This document shows positions 25,060 through 36,626 of a stretch of DNA of 47,639 nucleotides, in pieces. Location: NCBI GenBank assembly GCA_965644315.1, contig CBFFRQ010000001.1:1-47639 (forward strand). The letters run 5' to 3'. The notes beneath the pieces are model-generated. The model did no database searches, was not told where the DNA came from, and saw only the letters and a program-made list of their open reading frames with translations. Numbering within the stretch: the first letter of the stretch is position 1; each line of letters begins with the position of its first letter. A program made the translations under genes and the position numbers. The DNA comes from Caecitellus pseudoparvulus. Taxonomy: Eukaryota; Bigyra: Bicosoecida.

Positions 25060-28000
25060 ATGGCAGCGGCAGGCGCCACTGCCGCACCAGCCCTGCGCGT
25101 GCTGCAAGCACTGTGGAGTGATGGCAACAAGCCACGGTGCAGGGTTCACCTGCCAGACACCATTCTCATGCAGCTTGTGGGTGCGCTGGCTTTGCACTGC
25201 AGTGGAGCGCAAGGCACTCCGTTTCCTGGCCAACGCAGGATGTAAACGGCACTGCCAGAGTGCAGCGCTGGCTGGCCGTGAACAAAGCGGGGGCAGTCAT
25301 GAAGCGAAAAGATGAACAGGTCACACTTGGAAAGATGCGCCACCGGTTCATGAAAGGGGTGTCGCCGGGAACGGCTGTGGTGAGCTTGCCAGAGTCAACG
25401 AAAGGTCGTGCATGTGCCCACGCCCACGCCCCGCTGCCACGCACAGGCGGCGGTGCTGTTCCTAGCGGATGGCAATGCGGTGGCGGTGGATGGACAAGGA
25501 TTGGATGCCGTATTCAAACAGCTGCACACAGGGGCGCTGCGCGGAGTTGGGGCAGTGCAGGTGAGACAAGCGCCCGGCAGGCGCTGCCCCTACGCTCTCA
25601 CAGGCATTCCTCGAACCCTGTGCAGACACGCACCCAGCCACAATCATCCTCAACACCATTCAAGCACGAGTGGATTGTCACTGGATCCAATGAGGTGGGT
25701 TGGCCGCCTGACTGTGCTCGGTGCCGTCCGCACCTCGTTTCCTCGGTCCCTGCAGAGCTCCACGGTGCAGCCTCTTCATGGGGCAGGCGTGACGCGGAAG
25801 GCCCAATCCGCGATTTCCTCTGCAGCAAAGCGTCTCATCGTCTTCTTGGAGGGCAGGTGGAAGGCGCGCATCGTGTCCTGTGACACCGAGTGGGCAGTTG
25901 ACCCAGCAGGCAGCCCTTGGCTGCTGGGCGTCACGGCGCTGCGAGTAGAAGGTGAACAGGACGTTGCCCCCATGCCAGGCATCCGCACAGACTTGCCCAC
26001 ACTGCACGACGGTCCCAAGACCACTGGGCACATTGACCTCCTCGCGCAGCCCCGGGAGCACCTAGGCCCAGCCACCCTGGATGACTCGTCGTTGAAGGTA
26101 GGCTCAGGCTTTGGCAGTGTGCCAGAGGGTGCTGACGCCCTCCCCCTGCCCAGAAAGTTGTTCTCCAACCCTGGAGATAATACCGCTTGGCCTGCGCATG
26201 AGAGCAAGGAGGCTGTGCCTGCTGCCTCGTACACGGAGCCTGGCAAGTCCGCGGAGATGGAGGTGGTGGTAGAGAAGCTGAAAGGCAAGCTGAGGAAGAC
26301 CCGGGCAGAGCTGAGCGGCGAGCAGGACAATGCTCGCCAGCTACAAGCCTCGCTTGCTGCGGCGAAGCGAGAGCTGGTGGCTGCGGAGGCACAAATCTCG
26401 ACGCTCACATCATCGCAAGGGAATGTGAACGAGGACTTGCTGCAGTCGGTCGGCACTCTCACCAAGCGATTGGAAGAGGCCAGGCTTGAGACGACTGAAG
26501 CAAAACAGCGGGCTGTAGATGAGCTGCAGCATGCCCATCGACAAGAGCTACTGGGGATGAAGGCTGCCTTTGATGAGCTGGAAGACACCATGGCCACGCT
26601 GAGAGTGAACCTCGGCAGCGCTACACAGGATCTGGCCCAAGCCAGACGAGCAGAGGCAGCTGCGAAAAGCCATGCAGACCGCCTGGAAGTGGAGAACGCC
26701 CGCCTCATCGCCGAGGTCAAGGCACGCGTGCGATCATCGGCCGGGCTGCCTGAAACTGGTGAGCGGGGGGAGGAAGGGGCCTCCCCTGAACTGCGCAAAG
26801 CTCAGCTTGAGCTGGAACGGGCCAACGAGCTGCTTCACATGGAGCGCGCCACCAAGCAAGAACTCGCCCAGCGGCTTGCTGGTGTTGAAGAGGAGTTCCG
26901 GCAGGAGCGCAGGAGGCTGAAGGGGCAACTGCTGCAACGGGAAGACGACGCCCTGGCGTCCACACGTGCCCCAGCCGTTCTCGTGGCAGGCGGCGGACTG
27001 CAGGGGGCAGAGGCAGACTTGGGACGGGCCCGGGCTGAAAACAAGTCCCTGCAGTCCCAGCTGAGCTTGGCGGAATCAGAGCAGAGGCGGCTGCAGCAGG
27101 AAGTCGCGGCAGGCCAAGCGGACCTGCGCATCGCCAACGCAAGGCTGGAGGACGCCAAGCGTGAAGCTGAGAGCTACCGACACAGTGCAGGGGCTGCTGG
27201 TCCCGTGAAAGAGGCACTCGTTGCAGAGAACCGGGCCTTGCGTGCAGAAATGGAGGTCTTGCGTGCTGGAAGCGTGGGGGCAGCGCGGGGCGACTCGCCT
27301 GCGTCAGCCAGTTCCATGGCCACTGTGCGCCGACTGGAAAAGGAGCTCTCTGCCGCCCGCGAGCAACTGGCTGACACAGAGGGGCGACTGGAGGGATTCA
27401 AAGCCAACCTCACCAGCGCCACGGACGCCAACGCCAAGCTCAGGGCAGACTTCGAGGAGGAGCGGCAGAGAAGCGAGCAGAAGCACGCAGCGGACCTTGC
27501 TGCTGCACAGCGCCAGGCTGAAGAGGCCGGCAGCGCTGACACTTCGTCACTGGAGGCCTTCCGTGCCGAGTGCCAACGCAAACTCGAGAGTGTCCAAGCC
27601 AGCAGCGACGCCGCCAGAGTGGCATTTGAGCGCCAACTCGCGGAGCTGCAGGAGGCACACGCGAAAGCAATCGCGGCGGTGGAGGCGCGGCAAGCAGAGC
27701 AAGCCACCGATAGCAGTCCATCAGCCACCCCAGAAGCCACAGACTCGCCCGTGTCAGTGAGATCCTCCAAGGCGCGGCTGCTGTCGCTTCTGCGGGAACA
27801 AGAGCGCCAGGTTCGTGTGCTGGCGGCTGAGAAGGCCCATGCTCTTGCCTCCCAAGCCACTGTGAAGGAGGAAGCTGCCCGACAGGTTGCCCGTCTGCGG
27901 GTGAACGCAGGGAGCGACATGCAACGCGCACGGGCAGCCGCTGAAGCCTCCACAGCGGCCGCCTTGAGCCAGCTTGACGCGCTGTGGAAGCGCAGGTATG

Positions 28001-31000
28001 AGGGTGTGCTGGAGGAAGCTCGCAAGGCACGGGCCCTGGAACGAGAGCTGCAGCAAGCACTGCATGACAAGGAGCGCACAGAGACGCATGCCGCCAGCTT
28101 AAGCAGTCAGCTACAGGAAGCTCGTGCGCTTGTGGAGCGGGTCACTGCTGATGCCAAGGAGGAGGTGGCTCGAGAAGTGCGGCAAGCAGTGGCCGACGCG
28201 ACCAGAAGCGCCGCGCAAGACCGGGATGACGCAGTGGCAGAAGCCCTCGCGCAGTCGCATGCTGAGACTCAGCGCATGGCCCGAAGCATTGACGCGAAGC
28301 GCGGGCAAGCGGACATTCCAACCATTGTAGCCACAGCACGGGCGGAAGCCGAGCAGCGAGCTTCTGCCAGAGTGCAAGCACAGCTGACTGCCATGCAGGA
28401 GGAGCGCATCCGACTGCTGACGAGCCTTGACGCCAAATCCCAGGCGTTAAACACGCTGTCTGCAGAGCTCAGGAGTGCTGTAGCCAGCGCAGCTGTTGAA
28501 CGTGAGAAGGCGGTGGACATGGCACGCGCCGAGGAGCGCGCACACCTGGCGGAGCGCATTCAACACGACGTTCGGAAGGTGTTGCAGGAGGCCGAAGACG
28601 CGAGAGCTGCTCTGGAGCAAGAATTTGAAGACAGAATAGCGGCACGGGAAGCTGCAGTGAGGGCTCAGCTGCGCGCTGAAGCAGACAAACGCGTGCAGCG
28701 AGCTGAGGAGACCCTGAAGTCCGTTCACGCAATCGCGCTGGATGCCCTCGAGGCACGCCACCAAGACCAGCTGCACCAAGCATCACAAACCGCCAAGCCG
28801 GCAGTTGACCAAGATGGAAAGGGGGCACCCACCGGGGACTCAAACCCGTCGGCCGTGGAAGCTCTTGCTGAGGCAGAGGCCCGGGAAGCGTCGCTTCGGG
28901 TGACGCTAGCGCATACAAGGGAAGAGCTGCGCAGCACCCGAACCGAACTCCGACAGGAACTTGCGACAGCCCGTGCAGACCATGCTGCCACAGTGCAAGA
29001 ACTGCAGCTCCAGTTGCGGCAAGCTGAGGAGCTAGCCGGCGCTGAGGGTAGCGCAGGCGGCTCCTCAGCTGGCGACACAGACAGCGCCCAGGCGGCAAAA
29101 GCGCGCCAGCAAGCCTTCGAAGAGGCACGCGCACACGCAAGCAAGTCCATCGAAGCGATGCGAGGGCAGTTCCAGCAGCAGCTGGCAGACTTGAAGGCTG
29201 CATATGACAGCACTGCAGCACGAGTTATGGAGGACGCTGAAAATGTCGTGGAGGTGGCGCGACAGACAGCCGCATCGGATCGACAGAGACTGCTGCAGAC
29301 TGTGGACGCGCACTCGGGTCCATCTGCCGCAGCTGCGTCGGTCCGTGCAGCAGCAGAAGCGGAGGCGCTGCGAGGTGAAATTGCTAGGTTGAAGGGCAAC
29401 CTTGTCGAGGCCAAGGAGCGCGAAGCAGCTGCTCTGAGAGGGGCATGGGACACAGAACAGTCTGTGAAAGAAGAGATCGCTGCCCGGGAAGCGGCAGTGC
29501 GGTCGTCTCTCGAAGAACGCCTCGCATCCTCTGAGCGCCGCTTTGGCCAGCGCCTGCAGGAGGCACGTGCAGCGGCTGATCAAGCCACGGAGCGTCTCAG
29601 AGAGGCTCAGCGAGAGGTGTCAGCTACGCGGTCTTCTCTGGATGGGTGCAAGGCCCAGATGGAAGCGCTGCAAGCGGAGGTGGGGCGCTTGCAGCAGGCC
29701 GCTGAGCTGGCGCAAGCTGAGGCAAAGGCGTCGGCCCGGGCGCGAGCAGAGGCAGAGCGACAGGAGAAGCAGAAAACTACACAGCAGCTGCAACAGTTGG
29801 AGGACTCCATGGCTGAAAAGCAGCGTGAGTGGGAGGAGGAGCGCAGGCGGCTGCAAGACGCGAACGCCCGCGATCGAGCCATGCTGCTGCAATCCGCGCA
29901 AGAGGAGGGCAAGATGAATGAGGCCCAGCGCCGTGCACTGCAGAGCCAGCTTGTGAGCGAGGCGGAGCAGCGAATCAGCGAGCTACGAGATCGGTACGAT
30001 GCTCAGATCCGAGAGATGCAGAGCGAGCACGACGCCAAGCTTGTGGGCCTCATGGACAAACACACTGCAGCCAGCAAGGCGCTCAAACGTGAATTCGAGG
30101 CACGTCTCAGCGAGGAGGTCCAAGCTGCCGTGCAAGACGCACGTCAGGAGATGCGCGAGGCAGAGCAGTCCCGTGTCGCGGCACTGGAGGCACGCGTTCG
30201 TAGGGACATGGACGAGGCAGCTGCTTCGGCGAAGGCTGCACAGCAGGCGGCGCTGCAGGCTTTGGAGCAGGAGCACCAGGCGAATCTACAAAAGGTGCGC
30301 GCTGGGCACGAGAAGGAACTGCAAGACCTCACCGCAGAGCATGAAGCCTCCATGGCCCGTGCCGCCCAGGCGTCTGCCGCCATCATGGAGGAGGCGAAGC
30401 AACGGCAGGCTGCCGCTCTGGACGAGGTGTCTCGGCAGGTGCACGTCGCGGAGCAGGAGATGAAGGAGTCTCTCGAAGCCGAGAAGGCTGTGGCAGTCCG
30501 CGAAGCTGTGTCCGATGCACTGCAGCGAGCAGCGAGGGAAGCCGGGGGAAAGCACGCGGAAATGGCGCGCCTGTTGCAGGAAGCGCGGGATGAGGCGACG
30601 AGGCTGGAAAAGCGGGTGGAAAGCGACCAGCTCGCCTTTGCATCGCAGCTGAAGGACGCGAAGCAGGGTCAGCTGCGCGCACAGTTGGACATTGAGCGCA
30701 GTCGCATGGAAACGGAAGATGCTCTCGCCGTCATCCAGCGCCTGGACCCTGCTGCAGTGCAAGCACGCATAGCAGAGGCCGCTGCCCAGGCTGAGGCGTT
30801 CCTGGCTGATGGGCTGGAGTCAGCGCGAGCAGCCATGCAAGCCGAGCTGGACAAGCGAGCGGCCGATATGCAAGAGCACAGTCGGCGCCAAGCGGACACC
30901 TTCTCCTCGCAGCGCGAAGAGTGGGTTGCCGAGCGAGAGGCGCTCAGGGCAGCCCGCGACGCGGCGGAGCAGCTGGCAAGGGACGCTGAAGCTGAGCGAG

Positions 31001-33249
31001 CCGCAGCTTTGGGCAGTGTTGAGGCTCGCATGTCTCAAGCCGCTGACGACGCTGCCTTCGCCAAGGAACAAGCGCTGAAGGCTGCGCGAGTGAAGGCAGA
31101 GGAAGACCGGGCGGCTCATGGCCAGCGCATCGCGGCGCAGAAGGAGAAAGAGGCCGCAGCCGAGCTGAAAGCCGCACAGGACGCGTGGGAGCAGGCAAAA
31201 CAGGAGGAGATTCTTGACTTGCGGCAAGAGTACGACGCTCGGTTCCAGGAGTTCGAGCGGGAAAGCAAGAACATGCAAGACGAAGTCGTGTCCACGATGG
31301 CCAGCAAACACCGGGACGCCATGGAGACAGCCTTCTCCAAAGCCTTGACTGACAGGGAGAACGCCCTCAAGGCAGTCGTGGAGGAGAAAGTGAAGGCCAT
31401 CGCGGATGCAGAGGCGAGGGCAAGGGCTGAGGTGAACGCCGCCCGGGAGGCTGCCACTGAGATCCTGGAGAAGATGAAGGAGGAGTATGCGACGTGCCTG
31501 AAGGACGCAGAGGCGACGTGGGCCCAAGAGAAGGCAACAGCTGTAGAAGCCGCCATTGAGCAAGCCCAGTCCACTGCCAAGGACACCATGGCAGAGACGC
31601 AGGCGGTTTGGCAGCGGCGGCTGGAGGAGGTGGTCACGGCGAAGGAAGCGGAGATGCTGGCCGCCGTCATGGACATCAAGGCTGAAGCGACGCGACTCAC
31701 GGAGCAGCACGCCCAAAACATGGAGCTGTTGAGCATGCAAGGGGAGGACGTCCGCGTCAAGCTGCTGACGCAGCATGCGAAGGAGCTAGCTCAGGCCATC
31801 CAGTCAACGCTGGAGGCTGCCGAGGCGGAGAAGGCTGCAGCGCTGGCCGCCTTCAACCGAGAGTGGGAGAAGCGCCTGCAGGAGCGCGAGCAGGAGCTGG
31901 AGGCGCAGCACCAAGAAGCCATGGCATCCATCCGGTCCCAGTACGCAGACGAAATGGAAGCCGCCATGAACGAAATGGAGCAGCAGCGCCTGGCTGCGCT
32001 GAACGCGTTCATGGAGGAAACCAAGGCCGAGCGGGCCAAGATGGCCGCTGAAATGGACCGACGCATCGCCGAAGCTGTGGACAAAGCGGAGCAAGCTGCC
32101 CAGCTGCGCCTGGAGAGTGCCATGCAGCAGGCCGAGGAGGAGCGCCTCGCCTCCATCGAGGACACGCTGCAGAAGGCCGCCATCGAGCGAGCCGAGGCAG
32201 TGGAGGTCGTGCGGCGACAGGCCGCGGAAGAGCAGGAAGAGGCTATGGAGGAGCTCCGGGAGGAAAGCGAGAAGCTACTCGGCAGCATTGAGGGCGCCAT
32301 GAACAAGCTGCGGGAAGAGCGTGACTTGACGGAGGAAGAGTGCGCAGAGCTGCGGGAGCAGCTGGAGGCCCAGGATGAGCTGGCCTTCAAGCTCCGGAAG
32401 GAGATCGAGAACCTCCGCAAGGCCGGCGTGCTGCAAGGCCTGAAGCTCGTGCACGTCGTCGCGCATGACTTGAAGAAGTTCAGGGACATGGTGCAGCGCA
32501 AGGACAATGAGCGTGCCCAGGCGTTGGAGCGCCTGGAGGCTGAGTGGGCGGCAAAGGTGGAGAGCCTCGAAGGGCAACTGCAGGACGAAAAGGACCGCGT
32601 GCACGAGTTGCTGCTCATGCAGCAGTCCTTGTTCGAAACCCTCACGGCCCACAAGCGGGAGCTGCTGCTGGAGCACAAGGTGCAGAGCACGGTGCTGCAG
32701 AACGAGCTGGCCGAAGTGTACGATCGAAAGCAAGCCCTGCAAGAGAAGCACGAGAACCTCCAAAAGGGTATGGGTCTCATGGAAGGGCAGATTCGCCAGC
32801 TTGAAATCGAGATGCAAGAGCTATCTCGGCAGAGCATCCTGCAAGATGGCAAGGTGAACGTCGCGTTGACCCGCAAGAAGAAACGCGTGGACCGCGACAT
32901 GGACGCCATGATCATCAAAGTGTCTGAGCAGAAGGACAAGCTTACTGCTGCAGAAGCACAGATGGAAGCTGCTGAGGACGAACGCGTCGAGAAGGAGGAG
33001 GAACTGAAGTACGTGGAAGCACAGCTGGTAAACACACTCATTGAGCAGCAGCGCAAGCTGATGGGGGTGCTACAAAGTGTCAGTGTTGACCCCCGAAAGT
33101 ACGGCCTGGACTACATGCAGGCCATGGACAGTGACAGTGTCTTTGACGCTGCAGCCCAGGCTGCGCCCGCTGACTCCGCCCCTGAAGCAGCGCCAGAGGC
33201 CAAAGTGCAGGAAGATGATTCGGATGACGGCGAGGTTGTCAGTGGGTAA
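25060..33249 (+). CDS. Giant coiled-coil protein, 2644 residues
   Basis: Exons 25060-25176, 25239-25379, 25447-25560, 25626-25694 and 25756-33249 (introns 62, 67, 65 and 61 nt, all phase 0). The first roughly 230 residues form a globular head: ALRVLQALWSDGNKPRCRVHL, then AAVLFLADGNAVAVDGQG, HEWIVTGSNE, and CDTEWAVDPAGSPWLLGVTAL. The last motif resembles a Cys-Asp...Asp-x-x-Gly-x-x-Trp-Leu strand pair I associate with several protist cytoskeletal proteins (inference). From about residue 320 to 2590 the chain is almost unbroken Glu/Ala/Gln/Arg/Lys/Leu heptads with no transmembrane segment or motor domain. Only short breaks with Pro or Gly occur. The tail is acidic (EDDSDDGE). Such proteins act as golgins, centrosomal or basal-body linkers, or filament spacers; I cannot choose among these. 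The exons before 25756 are inferred from splice signals and phase. Confidence 0.82.
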
Positions 33250-33557
33250 GCGTTAGGGTAAGGGTGTGTGCTGAGAGGGCGTCACATCGGTGTGGTCATC
33301 TCGGCGGGGAGGGGGTGTCAAGTGGGTTCAGTCGTCCATCGACTGAGCGCCACGCATGGCAACCTGCACAACGGGAGGGACTCCCCGCACACCTTGGGAG
33401 AAAAGATACAATGCAAGTAGTCTGATTATTTGGCGGGGGCTTGGGGACTTGTCCCTGGACGAGCGTGCTGCTCCTGTGCTCCCGTCTGTGCTCTGTGCCG
33501 GCGAGCCTTGGCAGCTCAAACGAAGGTTGGCGCGAGGAGACCAGGCGGCGTGCTGCC
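33250..33557. other. Intergenic region before CTF8
   Basis: 308 bases between the stop of the coiled-coil gene and the CTF8 start. No gene or RNA is recognised. It must carry the CTF8 promoter. Confidence 0.4.
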
Positions 33558-34063
33558 ATGATCATCCCCGTGCACACCCACGGCGAAAAGCTCAAGTACA
33601 TGCTCATTGAGTTGCAAGGCACCTTGCGCTCTGCTGACCAAGACACACTAGACGGGCAGAGCGTCGGGACAATCTCTGTGCGGGAGGTGAGGGCTCAAAA
33701 TCCGCAGGGGTGGAAAGCGGTGGCACGCACCCTGCGCCCCTGTTGACACCGCAGGGGAAGCCGTTCATCGTGATCGGCCACCATGAGCTGGAAGGCAAGG
33801 TTCAGAAGCTGAAGGCCCCGTTGGCTGTCATGCAGAAGCTGCCCGGCAGTTCGAGTGTGCCAGCACAGTTCACCCCTGCCTCGCCCAGCACGGCTGGCGC
33901 TCCAGCCTCGCAGCCTGACGCCGCGGGTGCCGGTGTGCCGCCCACGCCTGCATTCAGCATCGTGGGCTATGTGCACGAGAAAGTCATCTTCGAGAGCAGG
34001 CCTCTGCCCATCGTGCGTGGAGGCGAGTCATCGCTGTCCAAACGCGCACGCCTGCTGTTGTAA
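33558..34063 (+). CDS. CTF8: CTF8, alternative clamp-loader subunit
   Basis: Subunit of the CTF18-DCC1-CTF8 replication factor C complex, which loads PCNA and supports sister-chromatid cohesion in the nucleus. Exons 33558-33686 and 33755-34063 with a 68-nt intron give 145 residues, within the usual 120-160. Family hallmarks in order: MIIPVHTHGEKLKYMLIELQGTL at the N-terminus, LDGQSVGTI, GKPFIVIGHHELEGKVQKLKAPLAVM, then a Pro/Ala-rich loop, and FSIVGYVHEKVIFESRPLPI near the end. The loop (about 40 residues) is longer than in yeast. The stop lies 31 bp from the convergent uL4m stop. Confidence 0.93.
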
Positions 34064-34094
34064 CGCCACCCTCCGTCAATGCATTGCTGCTGCC

Positions 34095-35239
34095 TCACGC
34101 CAGCGCACTGAGCCGGCGCTCCAGCATGGCCAGCGACTCCTCAGACACGAACACGTGCTTGTGCTTGATCAGCTGTAGCGCCGTGACGTCGCGAAACGTC
34201 GCCGTGGACACCTTGGGCTGCGCCCGAGACGCGAGCAGCAGGTTGGGGTGCACTTCCTGCTCACACAGGAACAGCGCACGGCCCTCGTCGCCCTCCACGC
34301 CCCATGCTGCCAGGGCGTCCAGGAGGTCCTTGGTCTTGTGGGTGGGCGGCGCCAGGCTGGGCACGATGTGAAGTCGTCCCTCGGCCACCTTGGACGACAG
34401 CAGCACCCGCAGCCCCAGGTGCCGCACCTTGCGTGGCAGGGTGAACTTCCACGACTTGGGGCGAGGGGGGTGCGCCTTGGGTCCGCCGTACCGCCCAGGC
34501 ACCATGTTCATGCCCACACGTGCCGCGCCCCTGCCTTTTTGAGGGAACATCTTGCGGGTGGAGCCGGACACTTCCCCTCGCTTCTTGGCGCCGGGGTGGT
34601 CGGGGCGGGCCTGGGCGAGGTTCCAACGCACGACCCGGTGCACAATGTCAGATCGCATGGGGGCGTTGAACACGCTGTGCAGCAAGAGGGGGGAGGGGGG
34701 GTTGCTTTCGGCCCACGCGGCAGTGCTTCCTCGCCACGCACTGCTCAGACAGAGTCACGGTCTGGCCCGTTTCAGAGGCGTCCAGGAACTGCTTCACAGG
34801 GATGGTGCTGCGCTCGCTAAAGTGCAGGTCTGTGCCGTGACGGGTGAGGTTCAGGGCGTCATGTACGCAGTCCGAAAGAGTCGCCGCCAGCAGCGTACGC
34901 ACCAGCCGTGGCCAGGTGTGTCGGAGGCACTGCCGCAGACTGAGGCGGCTGCAGAACACTGGGGTCGTCCAAGATGAGGTTGGGCGGAAGCTCCACTGTG
35001 CTCTGAGCTGACGCCGCTGCCTCTTGCAGGGCGGTGTGAGACATGCTGATGCCCCGCACCTGCGGAATTGGAAGCACGAACCAGTCCAGCCAACCGCCGC
35101 GATTCCCGGCACACGCGACGGGCAACGCGCGGAATTCGGGGCGTCCTTGGAGTTGGAAACTTACAGGCATCCACTGGGTGCGTGCTGTAAGCCCCAGGTT
35201 TGCCCGGCGAAGCACGGCCACTGCCCGCGAGGCAGCCAT
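34095..35239 (-). CDS. MRPL4: Mitochondrial large-subunit ribosomal protein uL4m
   Basis: Exons in order 35239-34903, 34829-34742 and 34674-34095, with introns of 73 and 67 nt both opening with GTGCGT, give 334 residues. The N-terminus MAASRAVAVLRRANLGL is a typical presequence and is followed by about 90 non-conserved residues. The conserved uL4 core then runs IPVKQFLDASETGQTV, VFNAPMRSDIVHRVVRWN, GEVSGSTRKMFPQKGRGAARVG, PRKVRHLGLRVLLSSK, and HKTKDLLDALAAWG. In the ribosome uL4 lines the exit tunnel with its extended basic loop (the KMFPQKGRGAAR part). The C-terminal VTALQLIKHKHVFVSEESL is also family-like. A downstream Met at 35044 is the alternative start but would lose the presequence. 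Confidence 0.92.
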
Positions 35240-35766
35240 GACTGGTTTGTGGGGCGGCTGCTGGCACGCAGCTGGCTGCAGCAATGCGGCCCAAGGTGCT
35301 GAGCCTGGCTGATATTGCAGGTACGCGATCTTGTCCATGCAAGGGACGGTTTTTGGTGCGTTTTGGGGCAGCGAGCAATGTACTGTACCCGCAGCGGGAA
35401 GCATGATCTGTCTCAACAGTGCATGCTCAAGTGACGCCTTGGCGGCGCCAGGACGCGGGAGCCTGCGAGCAGCATGGTGACAGGCAGCACATGGTGCAGT
35501 TGGTCTGGCTCCCAGTGTCACCATCGAGCAGCTCCAAGCGCCAAAACGGTCTCGTTGCAGCTGCGAAGCCAGCTCCAGCTCTTCGCTCAACTGAACCAGG
35601 CACACGCTGCACATCAACCCGCATGCGAAACCAAATCAAATCCCGCTTGCTTAACACCCCCTTGCTGCATTCCTTTGCATGTCTGCATTACCCATTTTTG
35701 CCTGCCTGCTGCGAGCAGGGCTCTGTTCAGCCAAGTGCGGAAATTGGCACGCCACTCCCAGCAGAG
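35240..35766. promoter_or_regulatory. Divergent intergenic region, uL4m and basic protein gene
   Basis: 527 bp between opposite starts. A pyrimidine-rich stretch ending in GCGAGCAG near 35720 could be a splice acceptor, so a 5' untranslated exon of the + gene may lie here. No other element is recognised. Confidence 0.35.
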
Positions 35767-36586
35767 ATGGAAGAAGACAAACTCGCCGACTACTACATGT
35801 CCCTGAAGAAGGCCGCGCCCAAGCACGGGCGTGGTCTTGGCGGGGGCCCAGCCAAGCGCCTGGTGCGGGCAGGCAGCAACGCCCTGTACCGGCGATTCGT
35901 TCGGGCAGGTGAGGCAGCAGCGATGCTTGCGAGGTGGCTGTGATGCCCGCCCACCACCCGTCCCATGCACCCTCCGCACAGGCGCCCAGATTGACACATC
36001 CACGGAAGGCCTGGAAATGAAGGGCAACGAGTTCAAGGGCGCGAAGCTCACGTTCGGGGAGCCCTCCACGCCCCCTGCCCCTGCTGCGTCGGCCGGCAAC
36101 GCAGCTGCTAGCATGCCCTCCGCGAAGCGTTTCGCGGCGGTGGACTGGCGCCAAGAGGCCCTAAAGGCGGTGCAGGAGGCAGAAGGAGCTGATGCGGTGT
36201 CTGTCGCGCACTGCGCCGAGGCGGCCGTGAAGGCTGCCACGACTGCAGTCACAGGCGGCGATGACGGCAGTGAAACGCTCATTGCCAGCAGTGCCAGCGC
36301 TGTGGCAGCGCAACTGGAGCACGCTGCCCTCGTTGGCATCGTGCAGCTGGTGGCAGATGGCACGTTGGAAGCAGACCCTGCCGGTGGGGCGACGCATGTG
36401 ACTGCCTTCCCACCCGGCATGTCAGCGTATTCCCGCGTCATGGCCAGCCCAGCGACAACGCAGTTGGTGCTGCCACCACCCACCCCGAAGGTGGACGAAG
36501 CCGAGGCAGCGGCAGCCAAGAAGGCGGCAAAGAAAGCGAAGAAGGAGAAGAAAGAGAAGAAGTCCAAGAAGCGCAGCCGCGAATGA
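35767..36586 (+). CDS. Small basic-tailed protein, probably nucleolar
   Basis: Exons 35767-35908 and 35982-36586 with a 73-nt intron give 248 residues. I do not recognise a named family. The N-terminus is MEEDKLADYYMSLKK followed by a Gly/Lys/Arg segment (KHGRGLGGGPAKRLVRAG). The middle is Ala-rich and helical, starting at FAAVDWRQEALKAVQ. The C-terminus is a run of AKKAAKKAKKEKKEKKSKKR, the kind of Lys-rich tail seen in nucleolar proteins such as KNOP1 and LYAR, which also have a short Trp-containing helical domain. A nucleolar role in ribosome biogenesis is therefore an inference from composition. The stop lies 40 bp from that of the convergent Zn2Cys6 gene. Confidence 0.7.
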
Positions 36587-36626
36587 GGCGCGGCGAAACA
36601 TGCAATGCATTCAAAGCAAAATCCGC

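Noticed and set aside
26098-26155. Possible GTAGGC...CCCAG intron in the coiled-coil gene
   Set aside because: Removing it shifts the frame into a nearby stop, whereas retaining it keeps one continuous frame.
33249-33275. TTAGGG-like bases just after the coiled-coil stop
   Set aside because: A single imperfect copy, not a telomeric array.
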